Shown here one piece after another: positions 32,248-41,432 of a DNA stretch of 46,931 nucleotides (positions are counted from its first letter, which is position 1; every line of letters begins with the position of its first letter). Source of the stretch: Micavibrio sp. (GTDB lineage: Bacteria > Patescibacteriota > Minisyncoccia > Moranbacterales > GCA-2747515); the NCBI GenBank assembly GCA_020718085.1, contig DYDB01000002.1:52386-99316 (forward strand), read 5' to 3'. The position numbers were made by a program, and so were the translations under genes. Under the pieces are notes generated by a model that worked only from the letters and a program-made list of their open reading frames with translations, was not told the origin of the DNA and searched no databases.

Positions 32248-33267
32248 ATGAAAACAGCTGTCATTATCGTAAATTACAACAAGAAGGACCTTTTGGAAAA
32301 GTGTCTGACATCGCTCGTGCACACAAAAAAATGTGATCACACAGTATTTGTCGTGGACAACGGTTCGAAAGATGGCTCGATCGAGATGGTACAACGATCA
32401 TTTCCATATGTTGCAATGATCGAAATGGGATATAATGCGGGTTTTTGTAAAGGAAATAATGCAGGTATCCATGAAGCGATCAGTCAAGAATATGATGTGA
32501 TCGTCTTGCTTAATAACGATACGGAAGTTGATGGGTATTTTCTTCACGAATTGACCAAATTGATCGATGTGGAGAAAAAAATTGGCATGGTCGCACCAAA
32601 GATCCTCATGTTTGCAAATAAAAATACGTATGATTCTGCAGGATTATTGATCACGGTAGATGGATTGGCTCTAAATCGCTTGATCGGTCAATCATTAGCA
32701 CAAGATGGCCATCCATGTGAAGTATTTTGTCCAACTGGTGCAGCAGCAGCATTTCATGTTGATGTGCTTAAAGATATCAAACAAGACGGGATGTATTTTG
32801 ATGAGGATTACGCATATTATTTGGAAGATGTTGATATGGGGTGGCGTGCGCGTTTACGTGGCTGGTCGTGTGTATACAATCCGCAATCAGTTGTCTATCA
32901 TCATAAAAATGCCACATCTGGTGAATATTCTGCATTTATTGCTTTTTATACAAATAGGAATCTCTATTACAACATCATCAAGAATTATCCCGGCATATCC
33001 TGTTTAAGGGCCATGGTGTATTCTGTCATTCGTTATCCGTATCTTTTTGTTCTTGCGCTGTGTCACAAAAGTGTAGCATCACGGTATACGCATACGATCG
33101 CCATGCGTGAACTCATGACAATCACCATGCGAGGATTGTGGGATGTGGGAAAAAATTTTGTACGACTGTACAAAAAAAGGCGCTATATACAGCGCAGAAA
33201 GATCGCACAAGATCATATGCGATGGTTTAAAGATTTTGGTGTGGGATTTGTGGAGTCGAAAAAATGA
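32248..33267 (+). CDS. GT2 family glycosyltransferase (rhamnosyltransferase-like)
   Basis: A 339-residue GT-A enzyme from ATG 32248; the TTG at 32230 would add six residues with no gain. The start TAVIIVNYNKKDLLEKCL, VVDNGSKDGS, the DxD-equivalent LLNNDTEVD near 90, and the acceptor block YFDEDYAYYLEDVDMGWRAR near 180-200 match the WbbL-like branch that adds rhamnose or similar sugars. The C-terminal 60 residues are basic and may contact the membrane. TGATAGGAT (32205-32213) is a probable extended -10. Confidence 0.87.
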   Translation: MKTAVIIVNYNKKDLLEKCLTSLVHTKKCDHTVFVVDNGSKDGSIEMVQRSFPYVAMIEMGYNAGFCKGNNAGIHEAISQEYDVIVLLNNDTEVDGYFLHELTKLIDVEKKIGMVAPKILMFANKNTYDSAGLLITVDGLALNRLIGQSLAQDGHPCEVFCPTGAAAAFHVDVLKDIKQDGMYFDEDYAYYLEDVDMGWRARLRGWSCVYNPQSVVYHHKNATSGEYSAFIAFYTNRNLYYNIIKNYPGISCLRAMVYSVIRYPYLFVLALCHKSVASRYTHTIAMRELMTITMRGLWDVGKNFVRLYKKRRYIQRRKIAQDHMRWFKDFGVGFVESKK

Positions 33268-33348
33268 TCGTGCGAGAGTATGATTCATTACAAAGTTCAA
33301 AAATATATAGAAAGATAATGTGATGTAATAGTTTATAGTAAAATACGT

Positions 33349-34533
33349 ATGGGATTTTGGTCTGTAAAATGTGGCACGGCGTTTGTTATTCTTAAACGGG
33401 AAGGTTTGTGGCATGGTACAATTTTTGTGATACGAGCAACTCGTGACAATCTCAAGAAGATGTTTATGCCACTGCACGGTGATATCCTTCTCGTTAGTGC
33501 TGGAGTTGGCGCAAGTGTAGAATATCGTACGGAGCATGTTGCAGAGGAATTATCCCGACATGGGATCAGAGCGGTGGCTGCAATGCAAGGTCATCCACTG
33601 CTCATGCATACGATTGATGAATTTTCCGTATTTGTCTTTCATCGCACTTTTTATAATGAAAGACTTGAAAGTTTTATCCAACAGATCAAAAAAAAAGGAA
33701 AGACAATCATTTTTGAAACTGATGATCTGGTTTTTGATGCAAAATTATCAGAACATGTAGATCATCTCAAAAATATCTCACCTGTGGAAAAAGAAGCATA
33801 TGATGCGTGTACGGGGGTGCATATTTTGGAGGATCCCTATGTACAAGTAGCAACAACAACCACGCATTTCTTGGCTGAGCGGATTGAAGAGCGAGGAAAA
33901 AAGGTTTTTATTGTGCCAAATAAATTATCTCAACATGATGTAGACATTGCAACAATGATCAATAAAGAAGTTTCTAAGCGTACCGATAAGGATGCACTCA
34001 TTCGCATTGGATATTTCAGTGGATCAAAGAGTCATGACAAGGACTTTTCCACAATTAGTGAAAGTATGATTCATATTCTGGAGAATAATAAAAATGTTAT
34101 CTTATGCATTGCTGGATATTTATCTGTGCCGAGTGATTTGTCGGAAAAATATAGGGATCAGATCACCGTTTTGCCTTTCGTGAATAGGGAAGAACATTTT
34201 CGTAATATTTCCATTGTGGATATCAACATCGTACCGTTGGAGCGTAACCCATTCTGTGACGCGAAATCGGAGATCAAATTCATTGAAGCGGGTATTTTGC
34301 ATGTGCCAACTGTAGCAGTCAGTAATCCAACATTTTCTGATGCTATCGTTCATGGGGAGAGCGGTTTTCTCGCGGGAAATACAGCGGAGTGGATAGAGTT
34401 GTTACAAAAATTGATTGATGACGAGCAATTGCGAAAAAAGATCGGTGATAATGCATATAAGACCGTTATGGAAAAATATACGACTTTATCTACGAATGGA
34501 GAATATATTAGTTTTCTAAAAAAACACGTGTAG
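33349..34533 (+). CDS. GT4-like (GT-B) glycosyltransferase
   Basis: A 394-residue protein with a two-domain GT-B layout. The N-domain starts near residue 45 (DILLVSAGVGASVEYRTEHVAEELSRHG, split over two strands); the C-domain begins at about 220 with IRIGYFSGSKSHDKDF, and KFIEAGILHVPTVAVSN with a following HGESGFLAGNTAEW is the donor-binding E-x7-E-type region. The first 40 residues look poorly matched to the family and the true start may be later. -10-like TATAGT and TAAAAT end 5-10 bases before this ATG. The donor sugar is unknown. Confidence 0.82.
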   Translation: MGFWSVKCGTAFVILKREGLWHGTIFVIRATRDNLKKMFMPLHGDILLVSAGVGASVEYRTEHVAEELSRHGIRAVAAMQGHPLLMHTIDEFSVFVFHRTFYNERLESFIQQIKKKGKTIIFETDDLVFDAKLSEHVDHLKNISPVEKEAYDACTGVHILEDPYVQVATTTTHFLAERIEERGKKVFIVPNKLSQHDVDIATMINKEVSKRTDKDALIRIGYFSGSKSHDKDFSTISESMIHILENNKNVILCIAGYLSVPSDLSEKYRDQITVLPFVNREEHFRNISIVDINIVPLERNPFCDAKSEIKFIEAGILHVPTVAVSNPTFSDAIVHGESGFLAGNTAEWIELLQKLIDDEQLRKKIGDNAYKTVMEKYTTLSTNGEYISFLKKHV

Positions 34534-34549
34534 ATCTTAGTACACTTAT

Positions 34550-35881
34550 ATGAGGAATTTGATCAAAAAAAAATGGAATATTTTGCGAAGTGATAGGGAA
34601 TTGCAAAAGATTTTGACCAACATGAATTGGTTGTTTTTGGACAAGGCAATCCAGATTAGTTTAGCTTTTTTTGTTGGAATATGGGTAATTCGTTATCTCG
34701 GTCCAGAAAGATATGGCGTGTTGAGTTATGCAAGTGCGATCGTGGCATTTTTTGGCATTTTTGCAAAACTGGGATTGGATGCAATTGTAGTGCGAGAGCT
34801 CGTTAATGCTGAAATCAAGAAAGAAATACTATTGGGTACAAGTTTTTATCTCAAGCTTTGTGGCGGTCTCATAGCAACAAGTCTTGCTATTTTTACAGCT
34901 ATGATCTTACAAGATGATGATCGCATGATCTATGCTGTAGCGATTATTAGTGCGAGTTTGATTTTTCAGGCTTCTGATGTTGTAGATTTTTGGTTTCAGT
35001 CACGTGTTACTGCAAAACATATTGCCTATGTACGCAGTTTTTCATGCATCGCAAGTGCCGTGATGAAGATCTGGCTCATTTTAGGAAATATGCCATTGGT
35101 GTGGTTTATGGTAGTTATAGTTGTGGAATCAATATTCGTTTCTGTGGGATTTGCGATTGCGTATATATATAACAAGAATATTATTGGTAAGTGGACGTAT
35201 GATGCTCGTGTTGCAAAGAAACTTCTTGTGGATTCATGGCCTCTTATATTGTCAGGTTTTGCGGCGATGGTTTATTTGCGGATCGATCAGATTATGATCG
35301 GGAATATGCTGGGATATCAGGCATTGGGTAGCTATTCTGTAGCCGTAGGATTGAGTGAGGCATGGTATTTTATACCGATTATCATAAATAATTCTGTATT
35401 TCCTGCGATCATCTATACCAAAAAAAGAGATGAGGAACTGTATCAATTGCGGTTGCAAAAACTATTTGATATGATGGCATGGACTGCATTTATTATTGCA
35501 CTACCAATAACGTTTTTTAGTCATAGGATCATTGCAACGCTTTATGGTGTTGAATACACACAAGCGGCTGATGTTCTCGTGATTTATATTTGGGCTGGAG
35601 TATTTGTTTTTCTGGGTTCAGCTAGAACCAAATGGATGATAGCTGAAAATTTACAGAAACACATATTTTATTTTGCAGGGATATCAGGTATTGTAAATAT
35701 TGTACTAAATATTTTTTTCATCCAATCTTACGGCATCAATGGTGCGGCTTACGCAACGTTGATTAGCTATATTATTGCTGTGATCTTGATGCCATTTATG
35801 TTTAAAGATACAAGATCAAGTGCATACATGTTGTTAAAAAGTCTGAATATTTTGAGAGTATTTGTTTTTCGAAAAAAGTAA
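34550..35881 (+). CDS. Wzx-like lipid-linked oligosaccharide flippase
   Basis: A 443-residue polysaccharide transporter with about 12 helices. The N-terminus holds LDKAIQISLAFFVGIWVIRYLGPERYGVLSYASAI, the conserved MATE/Wzx start (split here: F-x-G-x-W-V-x-R-YLGPE-x-YG). A second block YLRIDQIMIGNMLGYQALGSYSVA near 240-265 is the matching repeat in the second half. It would flip the assembled lipid-linked glycan to the outer face of the membrane. Its neighbours are glycosyltransferases; no Wzy or ligase was identified apart from the GT-C-like protein upstream. It converges with the DUF616 gene, 3 bases apart. Confidence 0.9.
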   Translation: MRNLIKKKWNILRSDRELQKILTNMNWLFLDKAIQISLAFFVGIWVIRYLGPERYGVLSYASAIVAFFGIFAKLGLDAIVVRELVNAEIKKEILLGTSFYLKLCGGLIATSLAIFTAMILQDDDRMIYAVAIISASLIFQASDVVDFWFQSRVTAKHIAYVRSFSCIASAVMKIWLILGNMPLVWFMVVIVVESIFVSVGFAIAYIYNKNIIGKWTYDARVAKKLLVDSWPLILSGFAAMVYLRIDQIMIGNMLGYQALGSYSVAVGLSEAWYFIPIIINNSVFPAIIYTKKRDEELYQLRLQKLFDMMAWTAFIIALPITFFSHRIIATLYGVEYTQAADVLVIYIWAGVFVFLGSARTKWMIAENLQKHIFYFAGISGIVNIVLNIFFIQSYGINGAAYATLISYIIAVILMPFMFKDTRSSAYMLLKSLNILRVFVFRKK

Positions 35882-35884
35882 GTA

Positions 35885-36634
35885 TTATTTTTTAGTGATT
35901 TGTGATAAATCAATATCAGTATATTTTTTTAACATAGTTTCAACATATTTTATGAAAGCATCGCGTTTGCGGCCGATGTCTTTGTGTCCTACATAAAAAA
36001 AATACTTGTTATCATACATGTTTATATCCAACATTTTAAAATGCAATTTATTTTTGCAAGCAATGTAATTGAAACTTAATTGATCCCTCTTGCTATAATT
36101 TGATAATTCATTCCACCACGCTTCGTCAAAATCAATGATTTCTTTTTCATTATGTTTTCGCAACAAACAACCTGACCAGAGAAGCCCATTATTGTGAGGA
36201 TGCTTTTCAGATAAATATTTATTTCTTTGTGTTTCCATTAGACCAATGTCGTCCAAGCGGAGTTTTATGCATGCATCAAATTCGTCATATAAACAAGTTC
36301 TACTCGGGTGCTTAAATGTAGACAATGACACATCTTGCAAGTTTTCCTTGATCATTACTTGCGGGTTAAATCCCTTTTTAGTCAGCATGGAGGCATCAAG
36401 CCAGATGGAATATTTGTATTCTGGTAAAAATCTGTGTGGAAGTATTTTATACATACGAGCATTTCTTGTTGGGTCATTATGGATTTTTTCCACAACTCGA
36501 ACGTCGTAAAATTTCGATTTTAGATTAGAATCATCTGTAAAACATACAAAATCACAGTTTTTGTGATTTTTGATTTTTTTTAACGTGTCATAGTTATTAA
36601 ATATGGCTGTGTAAACCACGATATCATTTTTCAT
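35885..36634 (-). CDS. DUF616-type glycosyltransferase-like protein
   Basis: A 249-residue protein matching the DUF616 pattern: VVYTAIFNNYDTLK, CDFVCFTDD near 32, RNARMYKILPH near 60, YSIWLDASM near 75 and the H-P-x-R-x-C-x-YDE block near 108-118. Related proteins in plants and bacteria are placed among glycosyltransferases; the substrate is unknown. It is on the opposite strand from the rest of the cluster, is AT-rich and has only two GATC in 750 bases, unlike its surroundings, so it may have been acquired separately. Confidence 0.82.
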   Translation of the reverse strand: MKNDIVVYTAIFNNYDTLKKIKNHKNCDFVCFTDDSNLKSKFYDVRVVEKIHNDPTRNARMYKILPHRFLPEYKYSIWLDASMLTKKGFNPQVMIKENLQDVSLSTFKHPSRTCLYDEFDACIKLRLDDIGLMETQRNKYLSEKHPHNNGLLWSGCLLRKHNEKEIIDFDEAWWNELSNYSKRDQLSFNYIACKNKLHFKMLDINMYDNKYFFYVGHKDIGRKRDAFIKYVETMLKKYTDIDLSQITKK

Positions 36635-36673
36635 ATATAATAATGATTTGAATTTCAGACTTTATAAAGTGAA

Positions 36674-37336
36674 TTAATTTTCTTTTCGCACAACAATCGC
36701 AAAACCATTTCCCACTTTATCATCAACATCTCGCACTGCTGTAATATGCCAACCTAAATAGTTAATCAGTTCGACGACATCCTCAGTGATCCATACTGAA
36801 AAATGCATGCCATTTTTTTTTGGATCGTTATATGTTTTTGATAAGCCAAGGTCGTTTTGGGCAGCTTGTAAGTCATGTCTTTCGATGAGATCGGACAGAG
36901 TCGTGCGCGGCTTATCCTTATCAAATGTACGTTCTTTGTGTGGAATGATCATGAATATGTAACCGCCTTTTTTAACAACGCGATACCATTCCTTTAATGC
37001 GTTTATAGGATCATAAAAATGTTCCAACACATGAGAATTGATGACAAAATCGACACTTTCATCTGGCAATGGCAATTGATCTCCAGGTGCCACAATGTCC
37101 ACAGCAAGTGTTTTACCACACATTTTTTGTTCCTCTTTCTTATAAATTGTTTCGTTTGAATCTTCAATATCAACGTTGAGCGTATTCAAGCCAAAGCTGT
37201 TATGCGCTGATCCTCCAATCTCAATACCTTTTAATCCATCGAGATATTTATGGGCAAGTCTTGATTCTTTGAACCTTAGCAGATTGAAATGAGATAATAT
37301 TCCGTGTATTTGTAATTTAATATTATTTATGTTCAT
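36674..37336 (-). CDS. Class I SAM-dependent methyltransferase
   Basis: A 220-residue protein from the ATG at 37336; the open frame runs upstream to 37489 but would overlap the divergent gene. The Rossmann methyltransferase motifs are visible: motif I KGIEIGGSAHNSF (about 40), the acidic end of strand 2 near LNVDIEDSN, LPDESVDFVINSHVLEHF (about 98-115), and EWYRVVKKGGYIFMIIPH. Motif I (E-I-G-G-S) is less glycine-rich than usual. It probably methylates or otherwise decorates a sugar. Divergent from the next gene. Confidence 0.85.
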   Translation of the reverse strand: MNINNIKLQIHGILSHFNLLRFKESRLAHKYLDGLKGIEIGGSAHNSFGLNTLNVDIEDSNETIYKKEEQKMCGKTLAVDIVAPGDQLPLPDESVDFVINSHVLEHFYDPINALKEWYRVVKKGGYIFMIIPHKERTFDKDKPRTTLSDLIERHDLQAAQNDLGLSKTYNDPKKNGMHFSVWITEDVVELINYLGWHITAVRDVDDKVGNGFAIVVRKEN

Positions 37337-37471
37337 AATTATTGTGTCTGTTTTTACAAATAATTTTTTGTAATGTATCGGATGTTGGAATTTTAGCATA
37401 TTTATGAAATTGGTGCATAAGAATCGGTTATGATATAGTTCAATATTATATGGTAAATATACACTATAATT

Positions 37472-38131
37472 ATGATTTTCAGCTTTCAAGAATTAAAGGA
37501 TAAAGTGTTTTTTGATCAAAAGAAATTTAGAGATAAAAAAGCATTGAGTTACATGAAAGACTGTGTATCTGTACTAGATGTTGGCTGTGGAGAGGGTAGA
37601 TTTATCAGTCATGATCCAAAGCGCATTGTTGGGATCGATCAAAATGAGAAGAGTCTGTCAATTTGCAAAAGAAATGGATACAACGTTTTCAAAGGTAATG
37701 TTACACAACTTCCTTTTGATGATTGCCAGTTTGATGCTGTACATTGTGCGCATGTTATTGAGCATTTATTTCCAAAAGATGCATACAAACTTTTACAAGA
37801 AATGAGCAGAGTTTTAAAAAAAGGAGGCATCTTATGTTTGCGTGCTCCGATGTTCTATAACGGATTCTATGATAATTTTACGCATATTAAGCCATATCCG
37901 CCGTACGCGGTTTTGCATTATCTATTGGATGATGGTGTGCAAAGAACTTTTGATGACATGGGTTATTCTTTTGAAAAAATCACACTTATTTTTAGGAGAA
38001 ATCAGTTTTTTGAAAGATCTTTTCATGGTTATTTGAAGATATTCTATTATTTATCAAATATCCTTCATCGTTTCGGAATTGCGCATCCCAGAAGGACGGG
38101 CTATATGCTTATATTGAGAAAAATTCATTAA
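37472..38131 (+). CDS. Class I SAM-dependent methyltransferase (UbiE/Methyltransf_11 type)
   Basis: A 219-residue enzyme. Motif I VLDVGCGEGRFI near 34-45, motif II acid in VGIDQNE near 53-58, motif III QLPFDDCQFDAVHCAHVIEHL near 79-98, then LKKGGILCLRAP. All blocks for SAM binding are there. A perfect TATAAT (37465-37470) abuts the ATG, which would put the transcript start a few bases into the gene; either a different promoter or a slightly later start is used. It is likely part of the glycan locus. The target is unknown. Confidence 0.87.
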   Translation: MIFSFQELKDKVFFDQKKFRDKKALSYMKDCVSVLDVGCGEGRFISHDPKRIVGIDQNEKSLSICKRNGYNVFKGNVTQLPFDDCQFDAVHCAHVIEHLFPKDAYKLLQEMSRVLKKGGILCLRAPMFYNGFYDNFTHIKPYPPYAVLHYLLDDGVQRTFDDMGYSFEKITLIFRRNQFFERSFHGYLKIFYYLSNILHRFGIAHPRRTGYMLILRKIH

Positions 38132-38218
38132 GGTTTTTTGGTAGTTTTTTCTGATTATATCTTCAAATGGTCAGATACGTGCATATTAGTTTTTTGATTA
38201 AAGAATTAGCGGTTTTTT

Positions 38219-39265
38219 ATGAACAAAAAGATAGCTGTGGCGATACTAGGTTACAATAGTCAAAAATATTTAGATGCGTTGTTTAATTCACTTCTCGAAC
38301 AAGAGCGGGATAGCGACGATTATTATTACATTGACAATGCGTCACATGATGCGTCTGTGCGTATCGCACAGAGATTTGAACCGCGGATCACTGTTGTGCA
38401 GAATTCCAAGAATAATGGTTATGCAGGAGCATATGGAATTTTTTTGGAGAATGCCTTCATAGTAAAAAAGTATGATGCGGTGATTTTGCTTAATCCGGAT
38501 GTAATCGTCGATCGAAAATGGTCATTGCAATTGGTGTCGGCCGCTTATGCTGATCCGATGATCGCAATCGCACAATCGAAGGTCTTGCAATTGGATAAGA
38601 ATGGAATACAATCCGAGCGTATTAGTTCTTTTGGGGGCATGTTGCACTATTTGGGATTTGGGCTCCTTAAACGTAAAGAAGATGCACGGAGCAAAAGGGG
38701 TGAAACGGACTTTTGTGTGGGAACAAGCATGCTCATCAAACGGGAGGCTTATGAAATGTGTGGCGGTCTGGATCATGATTTCTTTATGTATTTGGAAGAT
38801 CTTGATCTGTCTTGGCGTATGCGGATTTGTGGATACCAGTGTATTGTGGCTACGGACTCGGTGGTATGGCATCACTATGTCTTTAATAGGACCGGTGATA
38901 AAAACCGTCGCAAGTTTTATTATGTGGAGCGTAACAGGCTTTTTTGTTTGTGGAAAAATTACAGCTATAGAACACTCGTTTTACTTCTGCCGGCTCTGCT
39001 TATTATGGAGTGTGGTATCTTGTGTCATGCTATTGTCAATGCGTATATCATAGATAAGGTTCGGGCGAATTGGGATTTCTTACGCGAGATTCCTGTATTG
39101 CACAAAAAGCATTGTGATGTGCAGGCAATGCGCACAGTGTCCGATCGTGAGATCTTTGATACGATGGCTACGAGTGTGCAATTTGATGAATTGGATAGCA
39201 TCTTTTTAAGGGCGGCAAATGTGTTTTTTATATTGTACTATAAGATCATGCGGATGATCATATAG
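38219..39265 (+). CDS. GT2 family glycosyltransferase
   Basis: A 348-residue enzyme like the one at 32248. VAILGYNSQKYLDALF, IDNASHDASV, the metal-site LLNPDVIVD near 88 and the acceptor block FMYLEDLDLSWRMR near 183-196 are all in place. Its last 100 residues hold a hydrophobic segment (LVLLLPALLIMECGILCH) that would hold it to the membrane. It ends the glycan locus; 200 bases later the second pilin begins. Confidence 0.87.
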   Translation: MNKKIAVAILGYNSQKYLDALFNSLLEQERDSDDYYYIDNASHDASVRIAQRFEPRITVVQNSKNNGYAGAYGIFLENAFIVKKYDAVILLNPDVIVDRKWSLQLVSAAYADPMIAIAQSKVLQLDKNGIQSERISSFGGMLHYLGFGLLKRKEDARSKRGETDFCVGTSMLIKREAYEMCGGLDHDFFMYLEDLDLSWRMRICGYQCIVATDSVVWHHYVFNRTGDKNRRKFYYVERNRLFCLWKNYSYRTLVLLLPALLIMECGILCHAIVNAYIIDKVRANWDFLREIPVLHKKHCDVQAMRTVSDREIFDTMATSVQFDELDSIFLRAANVFFILYYKIMRMII

Positions 39266-39413
39266 GAGGGATATCAAAGCTATATACAGTAGCTATATTT
39301 CATTTTTATGATTGACACATCGTGCATTTTTGGTGATGAACTCACAAGATCATTTCAAGAATTTAAAGATCATTAAAATCGAATTGACTGATTTATTAAT
39401 ATCTATAAATTTG

Positions 39414-39422
39414 TGATACAAT
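39414..39422 (+). promoter_or_regulatory. Extended -10 before the second pilin
   Basis: TGATACAAT, the same sequence as before pilM. A start near 39429 gives a leader of about 37 bases to ATG 39466. TTGACT at 39384 is too far (27 bases) to be its -35. Confidence 0.55.
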
Positions 39423-39465
39423 ACACAATAGGAAAAAAGGGGATTAATTTTTTGACGTTCCCAAT

Positions 39466-39882
39466 ATGCGAGCCGAAAAGGGATTTACGCTCATTGAACT
39501 TTTGATCACAGTTGCGATCATTGGTATTTTGGCCTCGATCATCATGACAACCATTGGGTATGCTCGTGATAGAGCAAAAGATGCCTCGTTCAAATCAAGT
39601 GTGGCTACGATCCATAAGGCGGGAATCATGTGTTGTGATGAAAATGGGGAAATCCAGGCAAAAGCGGTAAATGCCGGAGTTCCCGTACAAATTTGTACCG
39701 ATGGAGACATGACGGATAGCATTTATCCAGATGATTTGCATATTGGCGCTGTAACAGTGGCGGCGCAGTGTGATTTTGATGGACATTTTGAGATTGTAAT
39801 TACACCAGGGACACTAAATTCAGGAAATTGTACGAGTATCACATATAGTGAGATCGGTTTTGTGAGCAGTGAGGGCTGTTGA
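39466..39882 (+). CDS. Type IV pilin, second copy
   Basis: A 138-residue prepilin with leader MRAEKG cut before [20 protein letters not shown]; Glu+5 is present. It is clearly a paralogue of the pilin at 28630: both go on with A-R-(N/D)-(K/R)-A-K and S-F-K-S-S, have an adjacent CC pair, and then IC, QC, a CTS and a terminal GC, giving six shared cysteines. The middle is richer in Asp and Glu than in the first pilin. No strong ribosome binding site, so it may be less abundant. It opens the pilD/minor pilin group. Confidence 0.92.
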   Translation: MRAEKGFTLIELLITVAIIGILASIIMTTIGYARDRAKDASFKSSVATIHKAGIMCCDENGEIQAKAVNAGVPVQICTDGDMTDSIYPDDLHIGAVTVAAQCDFDGHFEIVITPGTLNSGNCTSITYSEIGFVSSEGC

Positions 39883-39968
39883 GGTCAAAATAAGAATTAA
39901 AATGAAGAATTAAGAGTTTGTGACATGTGTGATCATGGACAATCTTCTGATGTAGGTGTGTAGAAAAT

Positions 39969-40766
39969 ATGATTTATATAATTCTCTTTTTCATTTATGG
40001 ATTGGTAATTGGCAGTTTTTGTAATGTTGTAATTCATCGCTTGTACACAAGAGAGGGCGTTGTCCTTCAACAGTCGCATTGTCCGCATTGTAAGTCTGAC
40101 ATTATATGGAAAGATAACATCCCTCTATTGAGCTACTTTATATTACGTGGTAAGTGTCGTGTGTGTCGACAAAAAATTTCCATGCAGTATCCTCTGGTGG
40201 AAGTTACAACGGGAGTCCTTTTTGGTGTTGTGGGATTTTTTTATACTAATGGATCAATAGACAACCTGCTCATTGCTGTTTTGTATGCTTTTGTGTTTGC
40301 ACATCTTATGGTGATATTTGTGTATGATTGGAAGCATATGGAAATTCCTATGAGCGTCATGTGGATGGCGATCATGCTTTCCTTTGTCATAAATGTAATG
40401 ATAGATATACATGCACATGCTTTTGCAGAAAATTTATGGGAAAGCATAAGTTTTTTGCATGGTGCAAGTGCGCTAGTAGCATTCTGTTTCTTCTTTGGAT
40501 TGAGTTATGTGTCAGATGAAACTTGGATGGGCTACGGTGATTCGTTCATTGCAATTGTTTTGGGTTTAATTTTGGGTCCAATCGCAACATTTGTGGCACT
40601 CCTCACAGCATTTTGTGTTGGTGCAATTTATGGCATTGGATTGATGGCTGTGAAAAAGCGTTCACTGAAAACAGAGATTCCATTTGGACCATTCCTTATT
40701 TTTGGACTTTTTACGGCATTTATCCTGCAATATGCATATCCTGATCTTTTTTCTTTTTTTATTTGA
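39969..40766 (+). CDS. pilD: Prepilin peptidase / N-methyltransferase
   Basis: A 265-residue A24 aspartic peptidase. The N-terminal methyltransferase part has GSFCNVVIHRL and four cysteines in CPHC and CRVC (about 38-65). The two catalytic aspartates are in VYDWKHMEIP (about 117) and GYGDSF (about 190), the GxGD motif. About eight helices. It would cut the leaders of the six prepilins in the window and methylate the new N-terminus. This is the only such peptidase seen. The spacing to the next gene is 49 bases with its own promoter. Confidence 0.95.
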   Translation: MIYIILFFIYGLVIGSFCNVVIHRLYTREGVVLQQSHCPHCKSDIIWKDNIPLLSYFILRGKCRVCRQKISMQYPLVEVTTGVLFGVVGFFYTNGSIDNLLIAVLYAFVFAHLMVIFVYDWKHMEIPMSVMWMAIMLSFVINVMIDIHAHAFAENLWESISFLHGASALVAFCFFFGLSYVSDETWMGYGDSFIAIVLGLILGPIATFVALLTAFCVGAIYGIGLMAVKKRSLKTEIPFGPFLIFGLFTAFILQYAYPDLFSFFI

Positions 40767-40789
40767 ACATACACAACGTATATATTATG

Positions 40790-40798
40790 TGGTACAAT
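40790..40798 (+). promoter_or_regulatory. Extended -10 before the minor pilin genes
   Basis: TGGTACAAT fits TGnTAnAAT. A start near 40805 leaves a leader of 11 bases to ATG 40816. Confidence 0.5.
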
Positions 40799-40815
40799 AT
40801 ATACTATAAGAACGC

Positions 40816-41421
40816 ATGATTGTAAAAGTAAAAACAATGCAAAACAAAAAAGGTTTTTCACTCTTGGAAATGATCATTATTGTTGCGATCATTGTGATCA
40901 TGACGATGGTCATGTTTGTGATCTCATTTAAGGATCGATCAACAAAAGAACTTGAGGCTGTTGGTCGTGAAGTGGCAGCAGCAATTCGTGAAGCACAAAA
41001 TAATGCATTGACAGGACGTCAGCGTGGCAATGATCAATTGCCGTGTTCTTTTGCTTTTCAAATAACTGATGGTGGAGGAGGTTATAGTATTAGAGGTACA
41101 CAGAGACCATCTGATGATGTCTGTCCAGATGATGAGGAAATTTCGTTTTATAACAATATTTTCTTGCAAGAAAACTTGTCCGAAAATGATACGCATATTG
41201 CAGGTACGGACAGTAATGGGAATGCTAGTTCCCATGTGATCTTTACAGTGCCATACGGAAAATATTATGATAGCGGAACAGGTGCAACCACACCGAGTAC
41301 AGGTACTGATTTTGTTATTACAAAAGACGGTGAAGAGAAAAAATTTCATGTGTGCGTATATTCAACCGGTTTGATCGAAGAACTTGGATTTAATGATAGT
41401 GATGGAGCATGCCCATTTTAG
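40816..41421 (+). CDS. Minor pilin, GspH/FimT-like
   Basis: A 201-residue prepilin-type protein. The cleavage motif is KKG before FSLLEMIIIVAIIVIMTMVM; ATG 40816 gives a 12-residue leader, and ATG 40837 (MQNKKG) a more usual one of six. The helix runs on to EAVGREVAAAIREAQNNALTG, which resembles the GspH/FimT block where the helix turns toward the globular domain. There are four cysteines in the C-domain. It likely belongs to the minor pilin set that starts a fibre. Confidence 0.85.
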   Translation: MIVKVKTMQNKKGFSLLEMIIIVAIIVIMTMVMFVISFKDRSTKELEAVGREVAAAIREAQNNALTGRQRGNDQLPCSFAFQITDGGGGYSIRGTQRPSDDVCPDDEEISFYNNIFLQENLSENDTHIAGTDSNGNASSHVIFTVPYGKYYDSGTGATTPSTGTDFVITKDGEEKKFHVCVYSTGLIEELGFNDSDGACPF

Positions 41422-41432
41422 TAAAAAATGTT

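Noticed and set aside
37337-37489. Longer N-terminus for the minus-strand methyltransferase
   Set aside because: It would overlap the divergent methyltransferase start, and the added residues do not fit the family; ATG 37336 is better.
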